A stretch of DNA of 46,346 bases from Pseudomonadota bacterium (GCA_021846225.1 JAJZCG010000010.1:1-46346), one strand, 5' to 3'; numbered from the stretch's first letter, positions 1 through 7,856 are shown. A program made the numbers and translations. Notes: a model not told the origin generated them from the letters alone.

Positions 1-210
1 AATCGCCCTCTTAAAACTAGCGCGGTCGTTTGAGGCTCGCCCAACCGGGCGAGCCGAAAGCGTGAATCGCCCTCTTAAAACTAGCGCGGTCGTTTGAGCC
101 TCGCCCATCTGGGCGAGCCGAAAGCGTGAATCGCCCTCTTAAAACAAGAGCGCGGTCGTTTGAGGCTCGCTCATCTGGGCGAGCCGAAAGCGTGAATCGC
201 CCTCTTAAAA
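1..210. repeat. Tandem array of structured ~64-bp repeats (type A)
   Basis: Units begin with AATCGCCCTCTTAAAA at 1, 65, 129 and 195, so the period is 64, 64 and 66 bp; the fourth unit is cut short after its first 16 bases. The array probably continues left of the window. Each full unit carries TCGTTTGAGG, a GC-rich hairpin and CCGAAAGCGTGAATC. In unit 1 the hairpin arms are GGCTCGCCC (34-42) and GGGCGAGCC (47-55), with loop AACC. Unit 3 changes one stem base but keeps a G-U pair, and units 2 and 3 change the loop to ATCT. There are no unique spacers, so this is not a CRISPR array. It lies directly 3' of the minus-strand dihydroorotase gene. Confidence 0.9.
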
Positions 211-224
211 AACAGCTTCTTGTC

Positions 225-266
225 TGAGCGAAAGCTCGTCAGGTCACACTATGAGCGAAAGCTCAT
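225..266. repeat. Duplicated GAAA-loop hairpin over the dihydroorotase stop codon
   Basis: TGAGCGAAAGCTC occurs at 225-237 and again at 252-264, 27 bp apart. Each copy folds as GAGC/GCTC around GAAA; the second extends to ATGAGC/GCTCAT. The second copy encodes the last five codons of the minus-strand gene, whose TAG lies at 249-251. On the minus strand a T6 run follows further on (205-211), so the region may help end the transcript, but the fit to a classical terminator is poor. Confidence 0.55.
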
Positions 267-1574
267 CGCGCGGCCCACCGGCTCGCCTTCCACCGCGCCC
301 TCGCGCATCACAATCTGCCCGCGCACCACGCTGGCCACCGGCCAGCCGGTGCAGGACACGCCCTCAAACGGCGTCCAGCCGCACTGGCTGGCAATCCATG
401 ATTTCTCGATCCGGCGCGTCGCCCGCAAATCCACAATGGAGAAATCCGCGTCATACCCGGCGGCGATCCGCCCCTTGTTCACCGCGCCATAAACCCGCGC
501 CGGCCCGGCGCACATCAAATCCACCAGCCGCAACAGCGAGAGCCGGCCCTGGGCCACCTGCTCCAGCATCATCGGCAACAGCGTCTGCACCCCGGTCATG
601 CCGGAGGCGCAGTCAGGCCATGGTTTTTCCTTCGCCGCCTTGGAATGCGGCGCATGGTCGGAGGCCAGCGTATCCACCGTGCCATCAGCCACCGCGGCCC
701 AGGCGGCTAGGCGGTGGCGCTCATCGCGCACCGGCGGGTTCATCACGCCATACGGCCCCAGCCGGTCATAAATATCCGGGGCCGATTGCACGAGATGGTT
801 CAGCAACACCTCGGTGGTCACCAGCGCGCGATAATCCTTGAGATACGCAAATTCCTCCTCGGTTGACACATGCAGAATATGCACCGGCCGCCCGGTCTTG
901 CCCGCCAGCGTCGCCACCCGGCGCGTGCCGAGAAACGCGCATTCCGGGTCGCGCCATAGCGCGTGACTGGAATACGGATCGCCACAGCTGAAACGCGATT
1001 TACGCTCGACCAGCCGGTATTCATCCTCAGAGTGGAACGAAACCCGCCGCCGCCCGCTGCGCAGCACCCGCTCGATGCTGGCATCATCCTCCACCAGCAA
1101 ATTCCCCGTCGAAGACCCCGCGAACACTTTGATGCCGCACACCCCGGGCATGCTCTCCATCATGCCGAGCTGCTCGATATTCTCCTTGTTGGCGCCAACA
1201 TAAATGCCAACGTCGCAATACGCCCGCCCGGCGATGTAATCATGCTTGCGGGTCAAATTCTCAGCATCGGTGGCGGCCGGGTTGGTGTTGGGCATGTCGA
1301 ACACACAGGTCACCCCGCCCAGCACCGCGCCCAGCGTGCCTGAGCGCATGTCCTCCACCCCCGCGATGCCGCCCATCCCGCCATCGCGGAAATGCACATG
1401 CGGGTCGATCACGCCCGGCAGCACATGCAGGTTCGCCACATCAAAAACCTGCGCGGCGGGGCCAAGGTTTTTGCCAATGGCGGCAATATGCCCCGCGCGC
1501 ACGCCGATATCGGCCTGGACCTCGCCCCAGGGCAGAACCACGGTGCCGTTTTGCAACAAAAGATCAAAACTCAT
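249..1574 (-). CDS. pyrC: Dihydroorotase-type cyclic amidohydrolase
   Basis: A 441-aa class I dihydroorotase-like enzyme, which would close carbamoyl-aspartate to dihydroorotate in cytosolic pyrimidine synthesis. The metal-binding DPHVHFRD motif lies near residue 57. GIKVFAGSSTG holds the lysine expected to be carboxylated, and HSED, HILHVST and SDHAPH supply the remaining ligands and the catalytic Asp. The overall pattern, including the WIASRCGWTP-like C-terminal block (here WIASQCGWTP), matches the alphaproteobacterial dihydroorotase group PRK09060 as I remember it. The start is ATG at 1574 behind GAGGCTGGT. It follows the glycosyltransferase gene by 31 bp on the same strand and may be cotranscribed. 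No pyrB is adjacent, so a hydantoinase or allantoinase role is a weaker alternative. Confidence 0.9.
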   Translation of the reverse strand: MSFDLLLQNGTVVLPWGEVQADIGVRAGHIAAIGKNLGPAAQVFDVANLHVLPGVIDPHVHFRDGGMGGIAGVEDMRSGTLGAVLGGVTCVFDMPNTNPAATDAENLTRKHDYIAGRAYCDVGIYVGANKENIEQLGMMESMPGVCGIKVFAGSSTGNLLVEDDASIERVLRSGRRRVSFHSEDEYRLVERKSRFSCGDPYSSHALWRDPECAFLGTRRVATLAGKTGRPVHILHVSTEEEFAYLKDYRALVTTEVLLNHLVQSAPDIYDRLGPYGVMNPPVRDERHRLAAWAAVADGTVDTLASDHAPHSKAAKEKPWPDCASGMTGVQTLLPMMLEQVAQGRLSLLRLVDLMCAGPARVYGAVNKGRIAAGYDADFSIVDLRATRRIEKSWIASQCGWTPFEGVSCTGWPVASVVRGQIVMREGAVEGEPVGRAMSFRS

Positions 1575-1605
1575 ACCAGCCTCACATACATAAAATCACC
1601 GCGCG

Positions 1606-2622
1606 TCACGGCAGCAGTTTCTGCAAATTTTCCAGCCAGATGCCGAGCACCGCCTGCGGCGAGAACTCTCCCGCAAAGCGCTGGCGCGCCACCAGCGCCA
1701 GCTTCACCCGCAGCCGCGTGTCACTGAAAATCCGCAGCGCGGCGGCGGCCAGGGCCTCGGCGTCGTCCACCGGCACCACCAGCCCGTCCTCACCATCGCG
1801 CACCACCCCGTGCTCGCCTTCAACATCGGTGGCGAGCACCGGCGTCTGCGCGGAAAACGCCTCCAGCACCGCCGTGCCCAGCGGGCGCTGCCGCGCCGGG
1901 CATACAAACACATCCGCCGCCTTCAGCAACGCCCCGGTATCGCGCCGCGCGCCGATCAGGCGCACCCGCTTCTCCAGGCCCAGTTGCACGATCAACCGGC
2001 CCAGCGCCGCGCGCTCCGGCCCTTCGCCCGCAATCAGGCAATACACCTCCGGCAGCCGCGCCGCCGCGCGGATCAACGTATCAAACCCGCGGGCGCGCTC
2101 CAGCGGCCCCAGCCCCAGCAGCAGCGGAGCATCCTCGGGCACCCCCAGCGTCTCGCGGCGCGCCGGGTCATCACGGATGTAATCTTCCACGCAATCGGGC
2201 AGATACAGCACCTTGGCGGGCGAAAATCCGCTTTGCACGATGTGGCTGACAATGCCGGGCGTACTCCCCGCCAGATACGCGCAATGGCCAAACTCGTTAC
2301 GCCCGTAATAGCCATCCAGCCGGCCGGCATTCACCCACGGCCCGCGCGGCAGAAACGAGGCGGCGCGGCCGCTCCAGGCAAGGGCGATCTGCGCCTTGCG
2401 CTCCTGCAAAACCTCCCGGATTCCCTTCAACGTCGCAAAATCCAGCATCCCGCCGAATTCGAGCGTCATGGGCGGCAACGCGCCCGTGCGCAGCCGCAGT
2501 TCCAGCCCAGGGTCCGCGCTGATGATGGGAAACACCTGATGCCCGTTATGCGCGAACAGCAGCGCCATGCGCTCATAGAATCCGTTAGCGCCGCCCCCGG
2601 CGATGATCTGGGCTATACGCAT
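1606..2622 (-). CDS. GT-B glycosyltransferase, family 4-like (group 1)
   Basis: A 338-aa retaining glycosyltransferase. It has a short N-terminal Rossmann half starting MRIAQIIAGGGANG and a C-terminal nucleotide-sugar half. The latter includes LLGLGPLERARGFDTLI, LIAGEGPERAAL and the E-x7-E type region around GTAVLEAFSAQTPVLATD. The start is ATG at 2622 with GGAGG six bases upstream. It overlaps the end of the upstream family 9 glycosyltransferase gene by 10 bp, so the two are translationally coupled. Together they most likely act on lipopolysaccharide core or another envelope glycan at the inner face of the membrane; the sugar specificity cannot be read from the sequence. Confidence 0.85.
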   Translation of the reverse strand: MRIAQIIAGGGANGFYERMALLFAHNGHQVFPIISADPGLELRLRTGALPPMTLEFGGMLDFATLKGIREVLQERKAQIALAWSGRAASFLPRGPWVNAGRLDGYYGRNEFGHCAYLAGSTPGIVSHIVQSGFSPAKVLYLPDCVEDYIRDDPARRETLGVPEDAPLLLGLGPLERARGFDTLIRAAARLPEVYCLIAGEGPERAALGRLIVQLGLEKRVRLIGARRDTGALLKAADVFVCPARQRPLGTAVLEAFSAQTPVLATDVEGEHGVVRDGEDGLVVPVDDAEALAAAALRIFSDTRLRVKLALVARQRFAGEFSPQAVLGIWLENLQKLLP

Positions 2623-3506
2623 AGCAACCTCCGCGCGGCGGCGGCCACGGTCTCCACACTCAACCCCTCCATCGGCGCGCCTCCCGCCGGGCCTGGGGCC
2701 ACGGCAACTTGCGTGCGCACACCGGCCGGAGCGTATTCATCAGCCCGTGAGCGTCCAAACAGCCCCAGGGTGGGCGCCCCGGCGGCGGCGGCCAGATGCA
2801 TCAGTCCCGAGTCGTTGCCAATGAAAATGGCGCAGCGGCGCAAACAGGCGGCCACTTCCGGCAGGCTCAAATTCCCCACCAGGTCGATCGCCCCCGGCAA
2901 CGCCGCCAGCACCGGCTCAGCCAGCGCGCGTTCATGCGCCCCCGGCCCCGCGAACACCGCCACCCGCGCCTCTGGAAACAGCCCGGCCAACACATGGTAC
3001 AAGGCCACGAATCGTTCCGGCGGCCATATTTTCCCAGCCCAATTCGCCGTCGGCCCAAGCCCTATCACCACACCCTCGCCCAGCAGCGCGGCGGCCTTGG
3101 CATCATCCGCCGGGGCGGTCCAGGCCACGGGCAAAGGCGCCGGCGAGAACCCCATGGCCGCGCCCAGCTGCTCATAACGCCGGCCTGGCCTGCGCCCGCC
3201 CTTCAAAATCTTGCGCCGCCCCGCCGCCAGAAAAAACGAAATGCCCGAGGAGCGCACATCCACCACCTGGCTCCAGAACCTCCCCACCAACCGGGTCCAC
3301 AGCCGCAGCCAGTGCAGGTCGAAGCCTTCCTTCTCAAACACGATCAACTGTTCCAGCCCCGGCATCCGGGCAAACACCCCCGCCGCCACCACGCCACACG
3401 CAACCGTGAAGCGTGCGCGCGGATTTTCAAGCCGCAAGCGTTCCAAAATGCCACAGGAAATCACGGCGTCGCCAATCCGCGACGAGGTTATAAAAAGGAT
3501 TCGCAT
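2613..3506 (-). CDS. Glycosyltransferase family 9 (heptosyltransferase-like)
   Basis: A 297-aa ADP-heptose:LPS heptosyltransferase-type protein. The N-terminal MRILFITSSRIGDAVIS is the typical start of the family, and the C-terminal half has FIGNDSGLMHLAAAAGAPTLGLFG, the donor-binding GNDSG/H block. It is slightly shorter than E. coli WaaC/WaaF (about 320-350 aa). It is the first gene of a minus-strand run with the GT4 gene and the dihydroorotase gene. An LPS inner-core role is inferred from family and pairing; other GT9 members act on different glycans. It is divergent from the YgfZ-like gene across a short 58-bp gap. Confidence 0.85.
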   Translation of the reverse strand: MRILFITSSRIGDAVISCGILERLRLENPRARFTVACGVVAAGVFARMPGLEQLIVFEKEGFDLHWLRLWTRLVGRFWSQVVDVRSSGISFFLAAGRRKILKGGRRPGRRYEQLGAAMGFSPAPLPVAWTAPADDAKAAALLGEGVVIGLGPTANWAGKIWPPERFVALYHVLAGLFPEARVAVFAGPGAHERALAEPVLAALPGAIDLVGNLSLPEVAACLRRCAIFIGNDSGLMHLAAAAGAPTLGLFGRSRADEYAPAGVRTQVAVAPGPAGGAPMEGLSVETVAAAARRLLCV

Positions 3507-3564
3507 CTGCTCTTGCGTCTAGCACGGCTTGCGGCTTTCGCGCCAAGCACCCATTTGCACGGCC

Positions 3565-4413
3565 ATGAGCTTTCTCGCACACCTGCCGCAACGCGGCGTC
3601 ATTTCCCTCACCGGCGCCACACGAGTCGCCTTTCTCAACGGGCTGATCTCCAACGACGTTGCCCTCGCCACCCCCGGCCGCGCGGTCTGGGCAGCCCTGC
3701 TCACACCGCAGGGCCGCTATCTGTGCGATTTTTTCATCTACGCCGAGGCTGACCGGCTGTTGCTGGAAGCCCCGCGCGAGGCCCTGGCGGGTCTGCTCGC
3801 GCGGCTGAAGCGCTTCCGGCTGCGCGCCGCGGTGGAGCTGACTGATATTTCCAGCACCCTCCACGTCTATGCCGGCTGGGGCGGCCCCGCGCCGCAGGGC
3901 GCCAACATTGAGCCGACTGGCGCCAACATTGAGCCGGATGGCGCCATCACCGCGCCGGACCCGCGCCTGCCCGCGGCCGGGTGGCGCACGCTAAGCGCAA
4001 CCCCGCTCACCCCCAACGCCACCGCGGCTGATTACGCAGCCCACCGCATCCCCCTTGGCCTGCCCGACGGCCCGCCAGACCTGGAGGCGGAAAAAACCCT
4101 GCTGCTGGAAGCCGGATTCGATGAGCTGCACGGCGTCGCCTGGAATAAAGGCTGCTACATCGGCCAGGAGCTGACCGCACGCACCAAATACCGCGGCCTG
4201 GTCAGGCGCCGCCTCGTCCCCGTGCACTGCAGCGAGCCGCCGCCGCCGGGAACCCCTGTGCTGGCCGATGGCGTGGAGGTTGGCGTCATCGGCTCGCACG
4301 CCGGGCATATGGCCCTGGCCATGCTGCGGGTGGACGCCCTGGGTAAACCCCTGCACGCCGGCGCCGCCCTGTTGCAGCCCATGCCGCCATCCTGGTTGCG
4401 CCTTGAGCCATGA
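3565..4413 (+). CDS. ygfZ: YgfZ/GcvT-type folate-binding protein
   Basis: A 282-aa member of the YgfZ (IbaG/GcvT-like) family, which in E. coli uses folate to help build or repair certain Fe-S enzymes, including MiaB. The diagnostic KGCYIGQE motif sits near residue 196 in the context WNKGCYIGQELTAR. ATG at 3565 (MSFLAHLPQ) is preferred to an in-frame ATG at 3529, because family members begin directly with this segment and the longer form would use up nearly all of the divergent promoter gap. An unusual low-complexity insert, GANIEPT/GANIEPD/GAITAPD, lies at residues 112-132. The gene ends before a hairpin that serves the opposite strand. Confidence 0.88.
   Translation: MSFLAHLPQRGVISLTGATRVAFLNGLISNDVALATPGRAVWAALLTPQGRYLCDFFIYAEADRLLLEAPREALAGLLARLKRFRLRAAVELTDISSTLHVYAGWGGPAPQGANIEPTGANIEPDGAITAPDPRLPAAGWRTLSATPLTPNATAADYAAHRIPLGLPDGPPDLEAEKTLLLEAGFDELHGVAWNKGCYIGQELTARTKYRGLVRRRLVPVHCSEPPPPGTPVLADGVEVGVIGSHAGHMALAMLRVDALGKPLHAGAALLQPMPPSWLRLEP
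3898..3960 (+). repeat. 21-bp in-frame tandem repeat inside the ygfZ-like gene
   Basis: Three 21-bp units (3898-3918, 3919-3939, 3940-3960) encode GANIEPT, GANIEPD and the diverged GAITAPD. The first two differ only in the last codon. The period is a multiple of three, so unit gain or loss keeps the frame. The insert lies between the two conserved halves of the protein. Confidence 0.9.
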
Positions 4414-4423
4414 AGCGGGCAAC

Positions 4424-4454
4424 AAAAAACCGCCGGAGGCAAGTCTCCGGCGGT
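4424..4454 (-). terminator. Rho-independent terminator of the cytochrome c gene
   Basis: A perfect 10-bp stem (ACCGCCGGAG at 4429-4438, CTCCGGCGGT at 4445-4454) has a 6-nt loop. Read on the minus strand, the hairpin is followed by T6 (4424-4429 on the plus strand). It lies 46 bp past the cytochrome stop and just after the convergent ygfZ stop, so it may also protect the plus-strand gene. Confidence 0.85.
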
Positions 4455-4500
4455 CACGTCAAGGCGTTGTTACTTTAAGTTACGCTAAGTTACTATAAAC

Positions 4501-4914
4501 TTACTGCGCCTGGGAAACGAACGGCACAGTGGACTTCATATCCGTCGCGTAGCTCAGCGCGGTGGTCCCGGCCGGATAGCCGTTCTTGCTGAGGATGTAG
4601 GACATGACATCGGTATACTGATCATGCGACAGGCTGCCCGGCGCGCTCACCGGCATCTGCTGCGAGATCTCGGTGAACACCGAGCCGATCGTGTACTTGT
4701 TACCCGGCGCCGCAAAAGTCGGCCCGATAAGCGCGGGGCCTGCCACGCCTTTAAGGTCCGCGCCGTGGCACATCGCGCAATTCTGCGCGAACACTGCGGC
4801 ACCAGCGGTCGCCTGCGTCTGGGTGTACAGTGCGGGGGGCGTCGCCGCCATTGCCGCAACAGTTGCCAGCAGCAAACCGGCCGCCGCCAATCCAGTCACT
4901 TTTAATGCGTTCAT
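4501..4914 (-). CDS. Small exported c-type cytochrome
   Basis: A 137-aa monoheme class I cytochrome c, expected in the periplasm. A Sec signal peptide runs to about residue 23 (hydrophobic GLAAAGLLLATVAAMA). The heme-attachment motif CAMCH is at 46-50 and the likely sixth ligand is Met87 in QQMPVS. The mature domain is about 110 aa, normal for the class. It is a single-gene unit with its own terminator; the gap upstream to the divergent rarA is about 190 bp. It probably shuttles electrons to an oxidase or dehydrogenase, but no partner gene is nearby to say which. Confidence 0.9.
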   Translation of the reverse strand: MNALKVTGLAAAGLLLATVAAMAATPPALYTQTQATAGAAVFAQNCAMCHGADLKGVAGPALIGPTFAAPGNKYTIGSVFTEISQQMPVSAPGSLSHDQYTDVMSYILSKNGYPAGTTALSYATDMKSTVPFVSQAQ

Positions 4915-5104
4915 CGGACTACTTTCATAAGCTAGCTGTTCGAAAATTTTCAGACTCGCACAGCCAGCTCAAAAGACGGCCAAGGCAAAAAACGGCCAGC
5001 GCCCAGGTTGAGCTTGTGCAGTGCGCCGTCATTCTGCACCCGCGGCACCAAAAGCGCAACGAGGCCCGCTTCAATCCTGGCCGCGCGCGGGTTACAATGG
5101 GCAA

Positions 5105-6418
5105 ATGCCCGAGGATGATCTGTTCTCCCCCAATGTCACCGAATCGTCACCAATCCAGGGCCAACCGCTGGCCGAGCGCCTGCGCCCGCGCAGCCTGGGT
5201 GATATTGCGGGCCAGGAACACCTGCTTGGACCGCAGGGCAGCCTTACCGGAATGCTGGCACGCGGCTCCCTCGCCTCGCTTATTCTGTGGGGTCCGCCCG
5301 GTGTTGGCAAAACCACCATCGCACGCCTGCTCGCCGCCGGCGCCAATTTGCATTTCACGCAAATCTCCGCTGTGTTTTCCGGCGTGGCCGATCTCAAGCG
5401 CGTGTTCGACGATGCGCTGAAACTAAAAAAAGCAGGCCGCGCCACGCTTCTTTTCGTCGATGAAATCCACCGCTTCAACCGCGCGCAGCAGGACGCCTTC
5501 CTACCTGTGGTTGAGTCCGGAACCATCGTGCTCATTGGCGCCACTACGGAGAATCCATCCTTCGCCCTCAACGGCGCGCTGCTCTCTCGCTGCCAGGTGC
5601 TGGTGCTGCGGCGGCTGGACGATGAAGCCATGGAGCTTCTCCTCCAGCGCGCCGAGGCCGAGACCGGCCAGCACCTTCCCCTCACCCTGCAAACCCGCGC
5701 AATGCTGCGCGCCATGGCCGATGGCGACGGCCGCGCCCTGCTCAACATGGCCGAGCAACTCTTCGCCTTGCCCGAAGGCGAACCGCTAAACGAGGAAGGG
5801 CTGAGCCGCTTGCTCTCGCGCCGCGCCGCCCTTTATGACCGTGACCGCGAGGAACATTACAACCTCATCAGCGCGCTGCATAAATCCATGCGCGGCTCGG
5901 ATGCCGACGCCGCCCTCTACTGGCTGGCCCGCATGTTCACCGGCGGCGAGGACCCGCGCTTCATCGCCCGCCGGCTCACCCGCTTCGCCTCGGAGGACAT
6001 TGGCCTGGCCGACCCGCAAGCCCTGCCCCAGGCCCTGGCCGCATGGGACGCTTACGAACGCCTGGGCTCGCCCGAAGGTGAGCTCTGCATCGCCCAGGCC
6101 GTGCTCTACCTCGCCACCGCCCCCAAATCCAACGCCGCCTACAAAGCGCTGGGCGCCGCCACCCGCGCCGCGAAGGAAACCGGCAGCCTCATGCCGCCGC
6201 AAAACATCCTCAACGCCCCCACCAAACTGATGAAAAACCTCGGCTACGGCGCGGGCTACACCTACGACCACGACACAGACGAAGGCTTCTCCGGCGATAA
6301 CTACTTCCCCGAAGGCATGGGCCGGCCCGATTTCTACCGCCCGGTGCAGCGCGGTTTTGAGCGCGACATCGCCAAGCGGCTCGCTTATTGGGCGAAATTG
6401 CGCGAAGAGGGCGCATGA
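5105..6418 (+). CDS. rarA: RarA/MgsA replication-associated AAA+ ATPase
   Basis: A 437-aa AAA+ protein of the RarA (MgsA, WRNIP1) family, which acts at stalled replication forks and binds SSB and DNA ends. Visible parts are the N-terminal PLAERLRPRSLGDIAGQEHL, Walker A GPPGVGKT at 63-70, Walker B LLFVDEIHRFN, sensor 1 GATTENPSF, and the C-terminal tetramerisation block with FIARRLTRFASEDIGLADP. ATG at 5105 (MPEDDLF) is preferred to an upstream in-frame ATG at 5021, whose extra 28 residues are basic and not family-like. The stop overlaps the rluC-like start by ATGA, so the two are coupled. Confidence 0.93.
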   Translation: MPEDDLFSPNVTESSPIQGQPLAERLRPRSLGDIAGQEHLLGPQGSLTGMLARGSLASLILWGPPGVGKTTIARLLAAGANLHFTQISAVFSGVADLKRVFDDALKLKKAGRATLLFVDEIHRFNRAQQDAFLPVVESGTIVLIGATTENPSFALNGALLSRCQVLVLRRLDDEAMELLLQRAEAETGQHLPLTLQTRAMLRAMADGDGRALLNMAEQLFALPEGEPLNEEGLSRLLSRRAALYDRDREEHYNLISALHKSMRGSDADAALYWLARMFTGGEDPRFIARRLTRFASEDIGLADPQALPQALAAWDAYERLGSPEGELCIAQAVLYLATAPKSNAAYKALGAATRAAKETGSLMPPQNILNAPTKLMKNLGYGAGYTYDHDTDEGFSGDNYFPEGMGRPDFYRPVQRGFERDIAKRLAYWAKLREEGA

Positions 6419-7386
6419 CACTCACATTTGAAGTCCCCGAGGCTGAAACCAACACCCGCCTCGACCGTTTTCTGCGCCGCAATGTCGAAGGGCTGACCCA
6501 GGCGCATATCCAAAAATTCCTGCGCGCGGGCAAAATCCGGGTGAACGGCGCCAAGGCCGAGGCCAACACACGCCTCGCCCTGGGCGACACCGTAACCGCC
6601 CCCGAGATCACCCCGCCGAAGGAAATGCCAAAGGTCCGGCAGGTGATGACCATGGACCCGCACATGATCCGCGACCTCGAAGCCATGATCCTCTACCGTG
6701 ATGACTCGGTGATCGTGCTCAACAAACCCGCCGGCCTCGCCAGCCAGGGCGGCAGCGGCATCACCGTGCATCTCGACGGCATGCTCGACGCCCTGCGCTT
6801 CGATGGCACCGAACGCCCCAAACTCGTCCACCGGCTGGACCGCGACACCTCCGGCGTTCTCCTCCTGGCGCGCGGGGTCAAACCTGCCAGCAAACTCGCC
6901 ACCGCCTTTCGCGGCCGCGATGTCGAAAAAACCTACTGGGCGCTGGTCTGGGGCGTGCCCGATGTGCTGCAAGGCCGCATCGACCTCCCCCTGGTGCGCG
7001 TGGAAGTGAGCGGCATGTCGCGCTCCGAGCCCGCCAACCGCAAAGACCCCGAAGCGCTGAAAGCCGTCACCGCCTACCGGGTGGTGGAATACGCGGGCAA
7101 AAAATTCGCCTGGATGGAGCTGCAACCCCAAACCGGGCGCATGCACCAGCTGCGCGCCCACATGCTCGCGCTCGGCACCCCCATCCTGGGTGACGCCGCC
7201 TACGGCCAGGCCTTCGCCGACGGTTTCGCCCCGCAACTCCACCTGCACGCCCGCCGCCTGCAATTCCCCCACCCTGACGGCGGCACCCTAACCGTCGAAG
7301 CCCCCTTGCCCAAACACATGCGCGACAGTTTTTCACACCTGGGTTTTACCATCCCGGAGACAATGAAACCGAAACGCAACGTTTAG
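6415..7386 (+). CDS. rluC: RluC/RluD-family 23S rRNA pseudouridine synthase
   Basis: A 323-aa enzyme that would isomerise specific uridines in 23S rRNA. An S4 RNA-binding domain occupies about residues 12-65 (RLDRFLRRNVEGLTQAHIQ). The catalytic domain has the HRLDRDTSG motif with the nucleophilic Asp142, followed by the YWALVWG and GRMHQLRAHM blocks. ATG at 6415 overlaps the rarA stop (ATGA), so the longer frame beginning at 6388 is rejected. RluC specificity (positions 955, 2504 and 2580 in E. coli) is the likeliest, but RluD cannot be excluded from sequence alone. Confidence 0.88.
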   Translation: MTLTFEVPEAETNTRLDRFLRRNVEGLTQAHIQKFLRAGKIRVNGAKAEANTRLALGDTVTAPEITPPKEMPKVRQVMTMDPHMIRDLEAMILYRDDSVIVLNKPAGLASQGGSGITVHLDGMLDALRFDGTERPKLVHRLDRDTSGVLLLARGVKPASKLATAFRGRDVEKTYWALVWGVPDVLQGRIDLPLVRVEVSGMSRSEPANRKDPEALKAVTAYRVVEYAGKKFAWMELQPQTGRMHQLRAHMLALGTPILGDAAYGQAFADGFAPQLHLHARRLQFPHPDGGTLTVEAPLPKHMRDSFSHLGFTIPETMKPKRNV

Positions 7387-7604
7387 AGCCAAAAAGCCGC
7401 AACGCAAGTGCGATGGCGCTGGATAACCCGCCACGCACGGCCCCGCGCATCACGTACCTAAACCTTCGAAATCATTCCTTTTCCGCACCAAACCCGCACA
7501 AATTGGGGTGCAAGTAAAAAATTAAACTTCATAAACAGCGCCTTGCCGCACGAACTTCACAAATGCTCCACGTGAAGCACCGCACCAGCACAAAACACAG
7601 GCAC
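7387..7604. other. Gene-free stretch downstream of rluC
   Basis: No ORF with coding character is visible. A small hairpin (CGCAAGTGCG inside GCC...GGC) lies about 15-35 bp after the rluC stop, but no T-run follows. The central part (about 7480-7600) is AC-rich and less GC-rich than the genes around it. Nothing else is recognised. Confidence 0.5.
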
Positions 7605-7638
7605 AAAAAAACGCCGCGCGGTTTCCCACACGGCGTTT
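7605..7638 (-). terminator. Minus-strand terminator beyond the rpsO 3' region
   Basis: Stem AAACGCCG (7609-7616) pairs with CGGCGTTT (7631-7638) around a 14-nt loop. On the minus strand it is followed by T7 (A-run 7605-7611 on the plus strand). It lies about 220 bp past the rpsO stop and beyond the two type B repeats, so it could be the final stop for the truB-rpsO transcript. Confidence 0.65.
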
Positions 7639-7641
7639 CAA

Positions 7642-7779
7642 GATTCTGATCGTTTGAGGCTGATGCGCACCAGCGTGGCAACCGAAAGCGTGAATCAGCC
7701 TCTTATCAAAGAGTCTAATCGTTTGAGGTTGACCCGCACCAGCGTGGCAACCGAAAACGTGAATCAGCCTCTTGTCAAA
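7642..7779. repeat. Two structured 69-bp repeats (type B)
   Basis: Two units with a 69-bp period start at 7642 and 7711. They share CGTTTGAGG, CACCAGCGTGGCAACCGAAA and CGTGAATCAGCCTCTT. In unit 1 GAGGCTGAT (7655-7663) pairs perfectly with ATCAGCCTC (7694-7702), enclosing a small CCA-GCG-TGG hairpin. The outer flanks (TCGTTTGAGG and CCGAAAGCGTGAATC) are the same as in the type A array at 1-210, while the core between them differs. The array lies 3' of rpsO on the minus strand, in the same relative orientation as the first array. Confidence 0.85.
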
Positions 7780-7843
7780 AATTTAAAGCGCGTTCGGCGG
7801 GTGGGCGCTTTTGCGTCAACCCAAACCTATCGCGCTTTAAATT
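7777..7843 (-). terminator. Long-stem terminator-like inverted repeat after rpsO
   Basis: A perfect 13-bp inverted repeat, AATTTAAAGCGCG (7780-7792) and CGCGCTTTAAATT (7831-7843), encloses 38 nt that can form a nested GGGT/ACCC and GCGC/GCG stem. On the minus strand it begins 13 bp after the rpsO stop and is followed by a T-run (7777-7781 on the plus strand). It may be the primary rpsO terminator, or an RNase-protected 3' end. Confidence 0.6.
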
Positions 7844-7856
7844 CAGCCCTGAAAAA

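Noticed and set aside
1-210. CRISPR array
   Set aside because: Units are near-identical along their whole 64-66 bp; there are no unique spacers and no cas genes.
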